DNA of 64,000 nucleotides from Saprospiraceae bacterium (GTDB taxonomy: Bacteria > Bacteroidota > Bacteroidia > Chitinophagales > Saprospiraceae), in contig JADKEB010000012.1 in NCBI GenBank assembly GCA_016718205.1, positions 161,626-225,625 on the forward strand, written 5' to 3'. Of this stretch, positions 44,474 through 53,318 are shown piece by piece (positions within the stretch are counted from its first letter, which is position 1; each line of letters starts with the position of its first letter). Both the position numbers and the translations under genes were made by a program. A model generated the notes under the pieces. That model was not told the origin of the DNA. It was given only the letters and a program-made list of their open reading frames with translations, and made no database searches.

Positions 44474-46453
44474 TCAGAGATCTGCCACATCCTTCGGCCG
44501 TTTTTCTATATTCCAGATAAAACCTTTTACTTTAATGGCTTCATGATCTGTTTTTTTCATGGGGAGGACTTTGGATTTAGGCTCGACATAGTTTTTTATA
44601 TCTGTGATCTTATTGTCAGTGAGCAGGAATGTCATATTTGATGCTTCAGTGGTATTCACCCCAATATAAGCTTTGTCATCATCCGTCATATAGTACACGA
44701 TCTGTGCATCGCCGTTGACATTCATTCGATATATCTTACTTTCTGCAAATAATGCCACGAGGTGGCGCCCCCTGATCTGATTAAAAAATATCAGGTCTGC
44801 ACTATTGATGATAGATGCACCTGCAGAGACAATAAGACGATCCACTTTATTGTTTTTCAGCAGGATATGTATGGTGTCTCCGGCTATCTGGGAGCTGTCG
44901 GACCACACGAATGGCAGATGATGCAACGTAAATAAAGAATCTCTCTTATTGTATACCAATGAATCACATACTGCCTGCATATCTGATTTAAATATCCTTA
45001 CATCATTGTCCCCTGCAAAATAGTCCAATGTATCCATAATGCCTGTAAATATCGTATCGGTCGCTGATGCCGTCAACAACGTATCTATGCTCGTTGATGT
45101 AGTATCTAAAGCCACTTCATTTTTCTTATCAGTGATCTCATCTGTGGCATCGTCCTTGTCTTGGGATTTTGATTTGGATTTTTGGGCTTTGCGGGCAGCG
45201 TCTTTATCAGGCAGGATGATGCGCTCTTTGATGACTCTGAATGCTCGCAAAGTATCTGCTTTCATAAAGAGTGAGTCATTGTCTATCTGTGAAATAAAGA
45301 GCGGTCTTCCTTTGTCATTGGTGGCTTTCATAAAATTTTCATCGCCCTGGTATAGTACATGATCAGCTATGATGGTTGTTTTCGCTGAGGTGTCCCTCCA
45401 TATTACATGTCCATCAGCTTTTCCATATTTTATAGTCTTGTCATAGTCGAGTGTATCAGCTTCTATTATGGAAGGAGGATCGCTTACAAAAGACCTGCCC
45501 TGTACATTAAATTTCTCAGTCTTTTTATCATAGTAGACTATTTCGCCTTTGACTTGATTTTTCTCACCTGTATAGATCGCATTTTTTACGAGACGAAATA
45601 TTTCATTTTTTTTATTGTAAAATATTGTTTTAGCATAAGCGGTATCTTTTTCAGATATATATTCACTCTGAATCGTATCACTGGATAAGGTCACATGGTC
45701 AAGAGCGTTGTTGTAAGTTATGGTATCTGATGTTGCGCGGGTTTTTCCTTCCAGATATTGGGCATTTCCGACAAATTGTCCATTTTTATCATCAAGATCA
45801 AACCAGCCTGTATTGCTGAATATATTGCTTGAATCACTGACTATCTGAGTTGGTGCAAGAAATGTGGCTACCTGATTGTCAGTATTATACCTAATGGAGT
45901 CAGTGGTAAGTTCAAAATCTTCACCATTGACCTTTACATTGCTGTAAAACCATGCAATTTTTTCTTTGAGATTGTATTTTCCGCTTTTGCTGATCAATGT
46001 GGAAGTGCCATCCACCAGCCTAGCGTTTTTGCTGTAGGTGGCTATCTTTTCATCCACCTTATATATGAGCTGTGTGGTGAAAAGTTTTTTGGATGGACCG
46101 TTTTCCAATATGATATTTCCAAAAAGATATGTAACCAGTAAATCTCCATCATACCTTAAGGAATCACAAAATATCTTGATAGTGTCATTTTGCATCATGA
46201 CCACGTTGTGCATCATGACCAATTGAGTGCCGCGCAATATTGCCGAATCACAAAACATGAAAGTGCCTGAATGGTAGAGTTTTACATCGCCATTGAGATA
46301 TTGCGTCGGCGGCTCTGTGGTAGCATCTATGATTTGACTATTTTCACTATGTATGGTGATACTCTTTCCTTTTTGTCCGGATATATGACTTGCTATTGCG
46401 GTGAGTAACCCAATAATGAGAAGCAGATTTTTAATTTTTTTGATTTTGATCAT
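44474..46453 (-). CDS. OstA-like protein (LptA/LptD N-terminal type)
   Basis: A signal peptide (MIKIKKIKNLLLIIGLLTAI) precedes repeats of OstA/LptA-type beta-jellyroll segments such as YLNGDVKLYHSGTFMFCDSA and VNGEDFELTTDSIRYNTD, with a charged low-complexity insert in the second half (KSKSKSQDKDD). Such proteins bridge lipopolysaccharide across the periplasm; Bacteroidota versions often lack the LptD barrel. Start set at 46453 in front of the signal peptide. It converges with the RluA-type gene (9-nt gap). Confidence 0.88.
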   Translation of the reverse strand: MIKIKKIKNLLLIIGLLTAIASHISGQKGKSITIHSENSQIIDATTEPPTQYLNGDVKLYHSGTFMFCDSAILRGTQLVMMHNVVMMQNDTIKIFCDSLRYDGDLLVTYLFGNIILENGPSKKLFTTQLIYKVDEKIATYSKNARLVDGTSTLISKSGKYNLKEKIAWFYSNVKVNGEDFELTTDSIRYNTDNQVATFLAPTQIVSDSSNIFSNTGWFDLDDKNGQFVGNAQYLEGKTRATSDTITYNNALDHVTLSSDTIQSEYISEKDTAYAKTIFYNKKNEIFRLVKNAIYTGEKNQVKGEIVYYDKKTEKFNVQGRSFVSDPPSIIEADTLDYDKTIKYGKADGHVIWRDTSAKTTIIADHVLYQGDENFMKATNDKGRPLFISQIDNDSLFMKADTLRAFRVIKERIILPDKDAARKAQKSKSKSQDKDDATDEITDKKNEVALDTTSTSIDTLLTASATDTIFTGIMDTLDYFAGDNDVRIFKSDMQAVCDSLVYNKRDSLFTLHHLPFVWSDSSQIAGDTIHILLKNNKVDRLIVSAGASIINSADLIFFNQIRGRHLVALFAESKIYRMNVNGDAQIVYYMTDDDKAYIGVNTTEASNMTFLLTDNKITDIKNYVEPKSKVLPMKKTDHEAIKVKGFIWNIEKRPKDVADL

Positions 46454-46731
46454 CGGCTGTGATGGATCGCAAATATTATTTGAGGGCAAAGATATGTTTT
46501 TGAAAGCTATGCTGTAACCCAAAAGCAGTTTTTAGCAAATTTATAACGATTGTAGTTTAAAGTATACTTAAAATTAGTGGTACAAGTCACGTCATTGCTT
46601 TCCAGTATTTTAAATGGAAAGAAGTAAGGTAGGGCTTTGACTCATTTGGCCATATGTCATTATGTTAAAGATTTTTAAATAAATAACTATTTCTGACCAC
46701 TTTTCGTTTTCATACTACAAACATTGACAAA

Positions 46732-47403
46732 ATGAACCGATACGCACTGGTTTTATATTTGTGTCTAGTCTCTATATCAATATGGAGCCAGACTGTACCC
46801 GTTCAGGGAGGTACAGAAACTAAAATTACCCTTGAAGGTAGAGTATATCCTGCACTTATCACCGAAGATGGAGACACTTTGATCCTGGTAGATCTGGATA
46901 ATGTCAGTATCACGGCCCTAAGGACATTTGCCAATGACGAAGAGTACCGAAAATATCAGCGATTCAGAAATTATGCCGCAAAGGTGTACCCATATGCAAA
47001 AGAAGCCATCAGGATATTCAGAGAACTGGAGTATGCTTCACAACACATGTCAAAAAGAGAACAAAAGAAAAGAATCTCCGAGCTGGAAGTAGAATTGACC
47101 AAAGAATTTGAAGAACCTCTGAAAAATCTGACCAAACTGCAAGGCAAAATTATGATCAAAATGATAGAAAAAGAGACAGGTAAGCCAATCTATCATCTCA
47201 TCAAAGACCTTAAAGGCGGCTTTAAAGCTTTCTACTGGAATATGTTTTCAAAATTATACAGTTACGACCTCAAAGAAGGGTATAATAAAGGCCAATATCC
47301 CATCCTGGATGCCGTACTTCAGGATTTTGACGTATCTTACCGCATCGAAAATGAAACCAGTCTTAAATATGTCAAACTCAACAGAAAAGACGATAAAAAG
47401 TAG
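46732..47403 (+). CDS. DUF4294 family exported protein
   Basis: A signal peptide (ALVLYLCLVSISIWSQ) is followed by the DUF4294 core: DLDNVSITALRTF, YRKYQRFRNYAAKVYPYAKE, KLQGKIMIKMIEKETGKPIY, LKGGFKAFYWNMFSKLYSYD. The family is confined to Bacteroidota and has no known function. Its 3' end overlaps the mvaD start by 35 nt, so the two genes are translationally linked. Confidence 0.88.
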   Translation: MNRYALVLYLCLVSISIWSQTVPVQGGTETKITLEGRVYPALITEDGDTLILVDLDNVSITALRTFANDEEYRKYQRFRNYAAKVYPYAKEAIRIFRELEYASQHMSKREQKKRISELEVELTKEFEEPLKNLTKLQGKIMIKMIEKETGKPIYHLIKDLKGGFKAFYWNMFSKLYSYDLKEGYNKGQYPILDAVLQDFDVSYRIENETSLKYVKLNRKDDKK

Positions 47404-48442
47404 CATTCGTATAGGATGGGAAAGCCCGTCAAATATTGCACTCATCAAATATTGGGGTAAATACGGACAACAATTGCCCAAAAATCCTTCGGTAAGTTTT
47501 ACACTGCACACCGCAGCAACCAGAACTTTTGTTACATGGTCTCCCGATGAAAAGTTCGATCAACCGGAAGTCACACTCTTATTTGAAGGAAGTCAAAAAG
47601 AATCATTCAGGCTGCGAATGGCCAATTTTATAGAAAGTGTCACAGAAAAATATTTTCCTTCGTTACGAAAAGGGCATATCCAGATAGAAACAAGCAATTC
47701 TTTTCCACATAGCAGTGGTATAGCATCATCAGCATCTGCTATGTCCGCTATAGCTCTATGTTTATGTGATATAGAAAATTTCATTTCCGGCAATACTACT
47801 TCTAATGATATATTCTACAGGAAAGCTTCATACATAGCCAGGCTGGGAAGTGGAAGTGCCTGCAGGTCTGTCTATCCGTTGATGGCTGTGTGGGGTGTCG
47901 ATCCATCGGTATATGAGTCTTCAGAAGAGTGGGCTGTAGGCATTGAGTCTGAAATACATCCTGTTTTTCATACCTTTCATGATGATATTCTCATCATTAG
48001 CCCTAAAGAAAAAAGTGTATCATCAACTGCCGGGCATCAATTGATGGAAAATAATCCTTATGCATCTGCGAGATACACTCAGGCATCACAAAGACTTTCA
48101 CAACTGCTTACAGCGCTCAGAGATGGAGATCTGGATACTTTTGGCAAGATTACTGAAGATGAAGCATTGACATTGCACGCCTTGATGATGTGTTCTGACC
48201 CGTCTTATATACTGATGGAAGAAGGTTCATTATCTGTCATCAATAAAATCAGAAAATTCAGAAAAGACACAGGAATTTCGATTTGGTTTACGCTCGACGC
48301 AGGACCCAATGTGCATGTTCTGTATCCTGAAGCATCAGAATCATCGGTGACTCCATTTATCTTGAATGAGTTAAAACCTCACTGCCATGAAGGGAAAATC
48401 ATCAGAGACAGAGTAGGAACAGGACCAGTAAAACTTTGCTGA
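47369..48442 (+). CDS. mvaD: Diphosphomevalonate decarboxylase
   Basis: This GHMP-kinase fold enzyme shows SPSNIALIKYWGKYGQQLPK at the N-terminus, IETSNSFPHSSGIASSASAM as the ATP loop, and ARLGSGSACRSVYP. It converts mevalonate diphosphate to isopentenyl diphosphate. Start set at ATG 47369; the frame reaches back to 47309 but that part overlaps DUF4294 more deeply. With the HMG-CoA reductase at the left edge it indicates a mevalonate pathway. Confidence 0.93.
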   Translation: MSNSTEKTIKSSIRIGWESPSNIALIKYWGKYGQQLPKNPSVSFTLHTAATRTFVTWSPDEKFDQPEVTLLFEGSQKESFRLRMANFIESVTEKYFPSLRKGHIQIETSNSFPHSSGIASSASAMSAIALCLCDIENFISGNTTSNDIFYRKASYIARLGSGSACRSVYPLMAVWGVDPSVYESSEEWAVGIESEIHPVFHTFHDDILIISPKEKSVSSTAGHQLMENNPYASARYTQASQRLSQLLTALRDGDLDTFGKITEDEALTLHALMMCSDPSYILMEEGSLSVINKIRKFRKDTGISIWFTLDAGPNVHVLYPEASESSVTPFILNELKPHCHEGKIIRDRVGTGPVKLC

Positions 48443-48461
48443 TCGTAGCACAGTGTAGAAT

Positions 48462-48617
48462 GGGTGCATTTCATTTATTCGCACAATGGTCGATTTCTTA
48501 TCCAGTTTCGTTTGTTCGTCGTAGCTTCTAGCTACGATGCAATATTTTCAGGCATCTTGCCTGAATCGCGAATAAAATGATGATTTTTAATGTGGCTCGA
48601 AAAAATGAAATACACCC
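48462..48617. mobile_element. Family C MITE-like element, copy 2 (156 bp)
   Basis: Inverted ends GGGTGCATTTCATTTATTCG and the reverse complement of …GAAATACACCC, flanked by a perfect 8-bp duplication TGTAGAAT (48454-48461 and 48618-48625). It is the opposite-orientation copy of 10890-11046. It sits between mvaD and the hydrogenase operon, 192 nt upstream of hoxF. Confidence 0.92.
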
Positions 48618-48656
48618 TGTAGAATTTTTTTACTTGAAATTCAAAAGTTTTGTTAC

Positions 48657-48693
48657 GGTCACCTACCGCAAAGCGGCACAAGTTCTGGTGACC
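48657..48693. promoter_or_regulatory. Nested inverted repeat upstream of the hydrogenase operon
   Basis: GGTCACC (48657-48663) and GGTGACC (48687-48693) pair, with an inner CCGC-aaa-GCGG hairpin. No T run follows, so a simple terminator is unlikely. It may be an operator or an RNA leader structure. Confidence 0.4.
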
Positions 48694-48713
48694 TGATTCA
48701 ATGGGGGTTTTAA

Positions 48714-48727
48714 GTGATAAATATCAC
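48714..48727 (+). promoter_or_regulatory. CRP/FNR-family binding site candidate upstream of hoxF
   Basis: GTGATAAATATCAC is a perfect 14-bp dyad. It contains the FNR half sites TGAT-N4-ATCA and equally the CRP core GTGA-N6-TCAC. It lies 83 nt upstream of the hoxF ATG, a position suited to activation. No clear TAnnTTTG box is visible between site and gene. Confidence 0.55.
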
Positions 48728-48809
48728 CTTCTGATATAAGATAAGTCATAGAATTCAGTAATTTACTTTCTTTAATTTTACACATTCAAAAGTGTAAAAT
48801 CAGGGACTT

Positions 48810-50573
48810 ATGACTGAAATAAGTGTTGCACCCTTCAAAGAGCCCGCTCAAACTCAGATGATGAACCGGCTTTGGGGATATCAATTGGAAAATGGCTACA
48901 TATCTGACGAAAATATTTCAAAACTTGCAAAAACGTATCACCTGTCGGAAATTGAGGTAGAAGGAGTAGTATCCTTTTATCACTTTTTCCATAGAAAGCC
49001 CACAGGCAAATACACCATCTATGTCAATGACAGCATTGTTGCTGAACACAGTGGTTACAAAAGAATCATCGAAACATTCGAAAGAGAGACTGGTGCTGCT
49101 GTCGGGTCTGTGGACAGGACGGGAACATTCGGCTTGTTCAAAACCCCATGTATCGGACTCAGCGATCAAGAACCCTCGGTACTGATCAACTTTTATCCAT
49201 TTACCCATCTTAATACTATGAAGGTGAAGGATATCATTGCCAGGCTCAAAAACGGTGTCGATGTCAAAAGCATATGCGATCATCCTGATGACCACATCAG
49301 ATATACACCGGCAGAGGATAAAACACTGTTTTTCAGAAAGTTTGAAGCAGGATCTGCCCTTAAAAAAATGGAGAAACTAAGTCCTTCCGGTATTTTAGAT
49401 GTTCTAAAAACTTCGGAGCTTGCAGGTCGCGGTGGTGCATACTTTCCTACCTGGAGAAAATGGCAGGCAGCACAATCACAACCAGCGATGCCAAAGTATG
49501 TAGTCTGCAATGCAGATGAAGGCGAACCCGGTACTTTTAAAGACAGAGTTTTGATGAATGCATGTCCTGAAACCCTGATAGAAGGGATGATCGTCTGCGG
49601 ATATACTATTGGCGCAAGCCACGGTATCATCTACTTGCGGGGAGAGTATAGATGGCTTTTGCATAAACTGGAAGATGCCATAAAAAAATATGAAGAATAC
49701 GGTCTTCTCGGCAAAAACTGTGGCCATATTAAGGGGTTTAACTTTGATATCAGGGTTCAGATGGGAGCGGGTTCTTATGTTTGTGGTGAAGAAACGGCAT
49801 TATTGGAATCTCTCGAGGGCAAACGCGGCGAACCAAGGACTAAATGGTTTTTCCCTGTCGAAAAAGGATACTTGCAGAAACCAACAGTAGTCAACAATGT
49901 GGAAACCTTCTGTGCCGTGACCCACATTATAGATATTGGTATTGATGAGTACATGAAACTCGGCATTCCGGGTTCTCCGGGCACCAAACTCATCAGTGTG
50001 TCTGGTGACTGCAGATTGCCGGGTATATTTGAGATAGAATGGGGTATGACTGTGGCAGAACTTCTGGAACTTTGTCAGGCAGAAGACCCGCACTATATAC
50101 AGGTGAGCGGCCCATCCGGTGAATGTATTTCCATCAAGGAAAAATACAGAAGGATCTCGATGCTGGACCTGATGGCCAGAAAAGATATCAGATGCGGTGG
50201 TTCTTTTATGATATTCAATAGTCAGAGAGACCTTGTAAAGATACTGATTAATTATGCAGAGTTTTTTAAGCAGGAATCCTGTGGTATATGTACCCCTTGC
50301 AGAGCAGGAAATTTTATCATTCAGCGTAAACTGGAGAGACTGGATCATGGTCTTGCTATCAACGAAGACCTCAAAGAGCTGAAAACCTGGGGAGAGATTA
50401 TGCGTAAAACCAGCAGATGCGGACTGGGCAAAACAGCACCCAACAGTCTCATCAACTGCATAGATAAATTTAAGGATTATTTCAAAGGTAAATTAGACAA
50501 AGAGTATAATGGTCATAGCCTGAAATTTGACATGGAAGCAGCCACCCGAGAATATGAAAATTATAAAAAATAA
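48810..50573 (+). CDS. hoxF: HoxE-HoxF fusion: NAD-binding diaphorase subunit of bidirectional [NiFe]-hydrogenase
   Basis: Residues 1-150 are NuoE-like (thioredoxin-fold type) and about 170-587 are NuoF-like. The NuoF part has ELAGRGGAYFPTWRKW (FMN), CNADEGEPGTFKDR (NADH), GAGSYVCGEETALLESLEG and CGICTPCRAGN with a later Cys in SRCGLGKTAP for a [4Fe-4S] cluster. In the NuoE-like part only Cys114 (TPCIGLS) remains of the four [2Fe-2S] ligands; the first pair reads VNDSIVAEHSG. Together with HoxUY it would exchange electrons between NAD(P) and the hydrogenase. First gene of the operon; 5 nt precede hoxUY. A HoxE-HoxF fusion is also known from Ralstonia-type soluble hydrogenase. Confidence 0.93.
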   Translation: MTEISVAPFKEPAQTQMMNRLWGYQLENGYISDENISKLAKTYHLSEIEVEGVVSFYHFFHRKPTGKYTIYVNDSIVAEHSGYKRIIETFERETGAAVGSVDRTGTFGLFKTPCIGLSDQEPSVLINFYPFTHLNTMKVKDIIARLKNGVDVKSICDHPDDHIRYTPAEDKTLFFRKFEAGSALKKMEKLSPSGILDVLKTSELAGRGGAYFPTWRKWQAAQSQPAMPKYVVCNADEGEPGTFKDRVLMNACPETLIEGMIVCGYTIGASHGIIYLRGEYRWLLHKLEDAIKKYEEYGLLGKNCGHIKGFNFDIRVQMGAGSYVCGEETALLESLEGKRGEPRTKWFFPVEKGYLQKPTVVNNVETFCAVTHIIDIGIDEYMKLGIPGSPGTKLISVSGDCRLPGIFEIEWGMTVAELLELCQAEDPHYIQVSGPSGECISIKEKYRRISMLDLMARKDIRCGGSFMIFNSQRDLVKILINYAEFFKQESCGICTPCRAGNFIIQRKLERLDHGLAINEDLKELKTWGEIMRKTSRCGLGKTAPNSLINCIDKFKDYFKGKLDKEYNGHSLKFDMEAATREYENYKK

Positions 50574-50578
50574 GAAAA

Positions 50579-51853
50579 ATGGCAAAATTGGTCAATGTCC
50601 AGATAGATGGTAAAAATATACAGGCTGAGGAAGGTAAAAACCTCATGCTTGTAGCCCGCGAAAACGGTATTTTTATTCCATCATTATGTTATTATGAACA
50701 CATAGAACCACCCCTCGGAAGTTGTAGGGTATGTACCTGTAATATCAACGGGAAATATGGTCCTGCCTGCACTGAAAAAGTGTCAGAGGGTCTTGTAGTG
50801 GAAGTCAATAAAGAAGAGCTCATCGATACCAGAAAGGCACTCGTGGAAATGATGTTTGCAGAGGGTAATCACATCTGCCCTGCCTGTGAAAAAAGTGGTC
50901 AATGCGATCTCCAGCACATGGGATATGAACTGGGAATTTCTTCTACAAGGTTTCCGCACTTGTTTAAAGATCGTGTCATAGATTACAATCCCAGCCGTAT
51001 CGTAATGGAACACAACAGATGTATCAAGTGTCTGAGGTGTGTCGTCGAGGTCCTGACCGATGATGGAAAGCGCGTCTTCAATTATGTCAATCGGGGCAAC
51101 GAAACATATGTAGGTGTAGATTACGAACAGGAGGCTAAGCTCACTGATGAACAAATACATCATGCCATGAAGATTTGCCCGACAGGATCTATCATCGTAA
51201 GAGGCGAAAGTTTTTCAGCGCCTTTCGGCGAAAGAAAATACGACATGGAGTCTGTCCAGTTACATCGAAAACCAGAAAAAAAATCCGATGATGTAAGACC
51301 TTTGGCCAATGAGAAAAAAATTGTAGCCACTGTCTCTCTCGCAGGATGTTTTGGTTGTCATATGTCATTACTTGATATTGATACTGAATTGCTTGATGTG
51401 ATAGAATTGGTGTCTTTTGATAAATCGCCTCTGACAGACATTAAAAAATTTACCAACCGCTGCCATATTGGCCTAATAGAAGGAGGATGCTGTAATTCAG
51501 AAAATATTGAAACATTGCGACTCTTTCGCGAGCATTGTGATATCCTTGTAGCGATGGGCGAATGTGCCGTTTGGGGTGGATTGCCTGCGATGCGTAACTC
51601 AATACCGCTCAGCGAGTGTCTGGAAGAAGCATATCTCAACTGTGTCACCAATGAAACTAATTCCAATATTGTACCATATCACGAAGATCTTCCAAAAATC
51701 CTCGATAAAGTGTATGGTTGCAATGAAATAGTTAAGATTGATTACTTTATACCCGGCTGTCCTCCTGATGCAAGCCATATATGGAAGGTAGTTAAAAATC
51801 TCTTGTGGGGTGAAGATTTCTCCATCCTCTATTCTGAATTTAAATATGATTAA
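50579..51853 (+). CDS. hoxUY: HoxU-HoxY fusion: diaphorase Fe-S subunit joined to hydrogenase small subunit
   Basis: One unbroken 424-residue frame. Residues 1-215 are HoxU (NuoG-like): Cys37, 49, 52 and 64 for [2Fe-2S]; His98, Cys100, 103 and 109 for the His-ligated [4Fe-4S]; Cys148, 151, 154 and 200 for a further cluster. Residues about 215-247 are a charged linker. From about 248 the HoxY small subunit begins: SLAGCFGCHMSLLDID (Cys257, 260), GECAVWGGLPAMRN (Cys329) and PGCPPDASHIW (Cys394), the proximal-cluster ligands. HoxU and HoxY are normally separate proteins of about 235 and 180-210 residues. Electrons would pass from [NiFe] in HoxH through HoxY to HoxU inside one chain. Spacing to hoxH is 13 nt. 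Confidence 0.93.
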   Translation: MAKLVNVQIDGKNIQAEEGKNLMLVARENGIFIPSLCYYEHIEPPLGSCRVCTCNINGKYGPACTEKVSEGLVVEVNKEELIDTRKALVEMMFAEGNHICPACEKSGQCDLQHMGYELGISSTRFPHLFKDRVIDYNPSRIVMEHNRCIKCLRCVVEVLTDDGKRVFNYVNRGNETYVGVDYEQEAKLTDEQIHHAMKICPTGSIIVRGESFSAPFGERKYDMESVQLHRKPEKKSDDVRPLANEKKIVATVSLAGCFGCHMSLLDIDTELLDVIELVSFDKSPLTDIKKFTNRCHIGLIEGGCCNSENIETLRLFREHCDILVAMGECAVWGGLPAMRNSIPLSECLEEAYLNCVTNETNSNIVPYHEDLPKILDKVYGCNEIVKIDYFIPGCPPDASHIWKVVKNLLWGEDFSILYSEFKYD

Positions 51854-51866
51854 AATCTAAAAAATA

Positions 51867-53318
51867 ATGTCAAGAAAAATCATCATAGATCCTGTCACCC
51901 GAGTTGAGGGTCACGGACGCGTCACTATCCATCTGGATGAATATGGACAAGTAAAAGAATCTTTTTTTCATATTGTCGAGTTCAGGGGATTTGAAAGATT
52001 TATACAAGGTCATCCATATTGGGAAGCACCCGCACTTGTGCAGCGCCTGTGTGGTATTTGTCCAGTGAGCCATCATCTGGCTGCTGCTAAAGCGATAGAC
52101 CAGATAGTAGGTATTGATCCAGACGATTTATCTCCTACGGCTACCAAAATAAGAAGACTGATGCACTTTGGTCAGGTATTTCAATCCCACGCATTACACT
52201 TTTTTTATCTGGCTTCTCCTGATCTTGTTTTCGGAATGGATGCTCCAGTCGAAAAAAGAAATGTGGTGGCAGTAGCCGGCGCAGATCGTGATTTAGTAGT
52301 ACGAGGTATTACGATGCGCAAATTCGGACAGGAAATCATCAAAGCTATCGCAGGTAAAAAGATTCATGGAATACTTGCTGTTCCGGGCGGAATACACAAT
52401 GCATTGAGTATGCAGGAAAGGGATTATTTTCTGGATGGCAAAGAGATCGAAAACATAGATACCATGATAGCCTGGTCCAAAGAAATGGTGGACTTTATTC
52501 ATGACTATCACATTAAAAACAAAAAATTGCTGGATGATTTTGCAGCATTTCCATCCGGACATCTGGGTATGGTCAATGATGAAGGCGCTATGGAACTGTA
52601 CCACGGACCTTTGAGAGCAATAGATCATGAAGGCACCATCACACTGGATGATGTGCCGACAGATGATTATGAAAAATACTTTTCAGAAGCTGTAGCTCAA
52701 TGGTCTTACATGAAGTTTCCTTATCTCAAGAGCCTTGGTAGAGAAAAAGGATGGAACCGCGTAGGTCCGATTGCCAGAATGAATGTGTGTAATTTTATAC
52801 CTACACCATTGGCCGAAAAAGCCAGGCAGGAGTACTTTGCTTTTGCCGGCCAAAAGGTGGTCAACAGTACGATGTACTCACACTGGGCCAGGCTGATAGA
52901 AGTACTACACTGTGCTGAAGAAATGAAAGTACTGCTCCACGATCCAGATTTGCTCAAAAATGACCTTGAAAGAAAAGGCCAATCCAGATTAAAAGGTATA
53001 GGCATTATCGAAGCACCCCGAGGTACTCTTACACACCATTATGAAGTGGACGAGAAAGGTATGATTACCAAATGTAACCTTATAGTTTCTACCACTCATA
53101 ATAATGATGCCATGAATACTGCCGTCAAATGGGTAGCCGATCATACCATAAGTCGTAAAGGTACGATCACTGACGGTATGCTCAATCAGGTGGAAGTTGC
53201 CATCCGGGCTTATGATCCGTGTCTGAGTTGTGCTACTCAGGCTATGGGTAAGATGGCCTTAAAAGCCGAATTGTATGATCACAACGGACAGCTCATCAAT
53301 GAAAAATATAAAGGCTAA
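51867..53318 (+). CDS. hoxH: HoxH: [NiFe]-hydrogenase large subunit (group 3d type)
   Basis: The 483 residues carry DPVTRVEGHGRVTIHLDE, the L1 motif RLCGICPVSHHLAAAKAID (Cys62, Cys65) and the C-terminal L2 motif YDPCLSCATQAMGKM (Cys452, Cys455), the four ligands of the NiFe(CN)2CO site. The residue three after the last Cys is Gln458 where His is normal; the maturation protease usually cuts right after that His, leaving here a 25-residue tail to be removed. Relationship to Ralstonia and cyanobacterial HoxH indicates group 3d, cytoplasmic. No hyp genes for cofactor assembly are in the window. Confidence 0.95.
   Translation: MSRKIIIDPVTRVEGHGRVTIHLDEYGQVKESFFHIVEFRGFERFIQGHPYWEAPALVQRLCGICPVSHHLAAAKAIDQIVGIDPDDLSPTATKIRRLMHFGQVFQSHALHFFYLASPDLVFGMDAPVEKRNVVAVAGADRDLVVRGITMRKFGQEIIKAIAGKKIHGILAVPGGIHNALSMQERDYFLDGKEIENIDTMIAWSKEMVDFIHDYHIKNKKLLDDFAAFPSGHLGMVNDEGAMELYHGPLRAIDHEGTITLDDVPTDDYEKYFSEAVAQWSYMKFPYLKSLGREKGWNRVGPIARMNVCNFIPTPLAEKARQEYFAFAGQKVVNSTMYSHWARLIEVLHCAEEMKVLLHDPDLLKNDLERKGQSRLKGIGIIEAPRGTLTHHYEVDEKGMITKCNLIVSTTHNNDAMNTAVKWVADHTISRKGTITDGMLNQVEVAIRAYDPCLSCATQAMGKMALKAELYDHNGQLINEKYKG

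Noticed and set aside
48810..53318. Interpretation as part of respiratory complex I
   Set aside because: NuoE/F/G-like parts are present, but the large subunit has both CxxC pairs of a [NiFe] site and a maturation protease follows; no membrane subunits are present.
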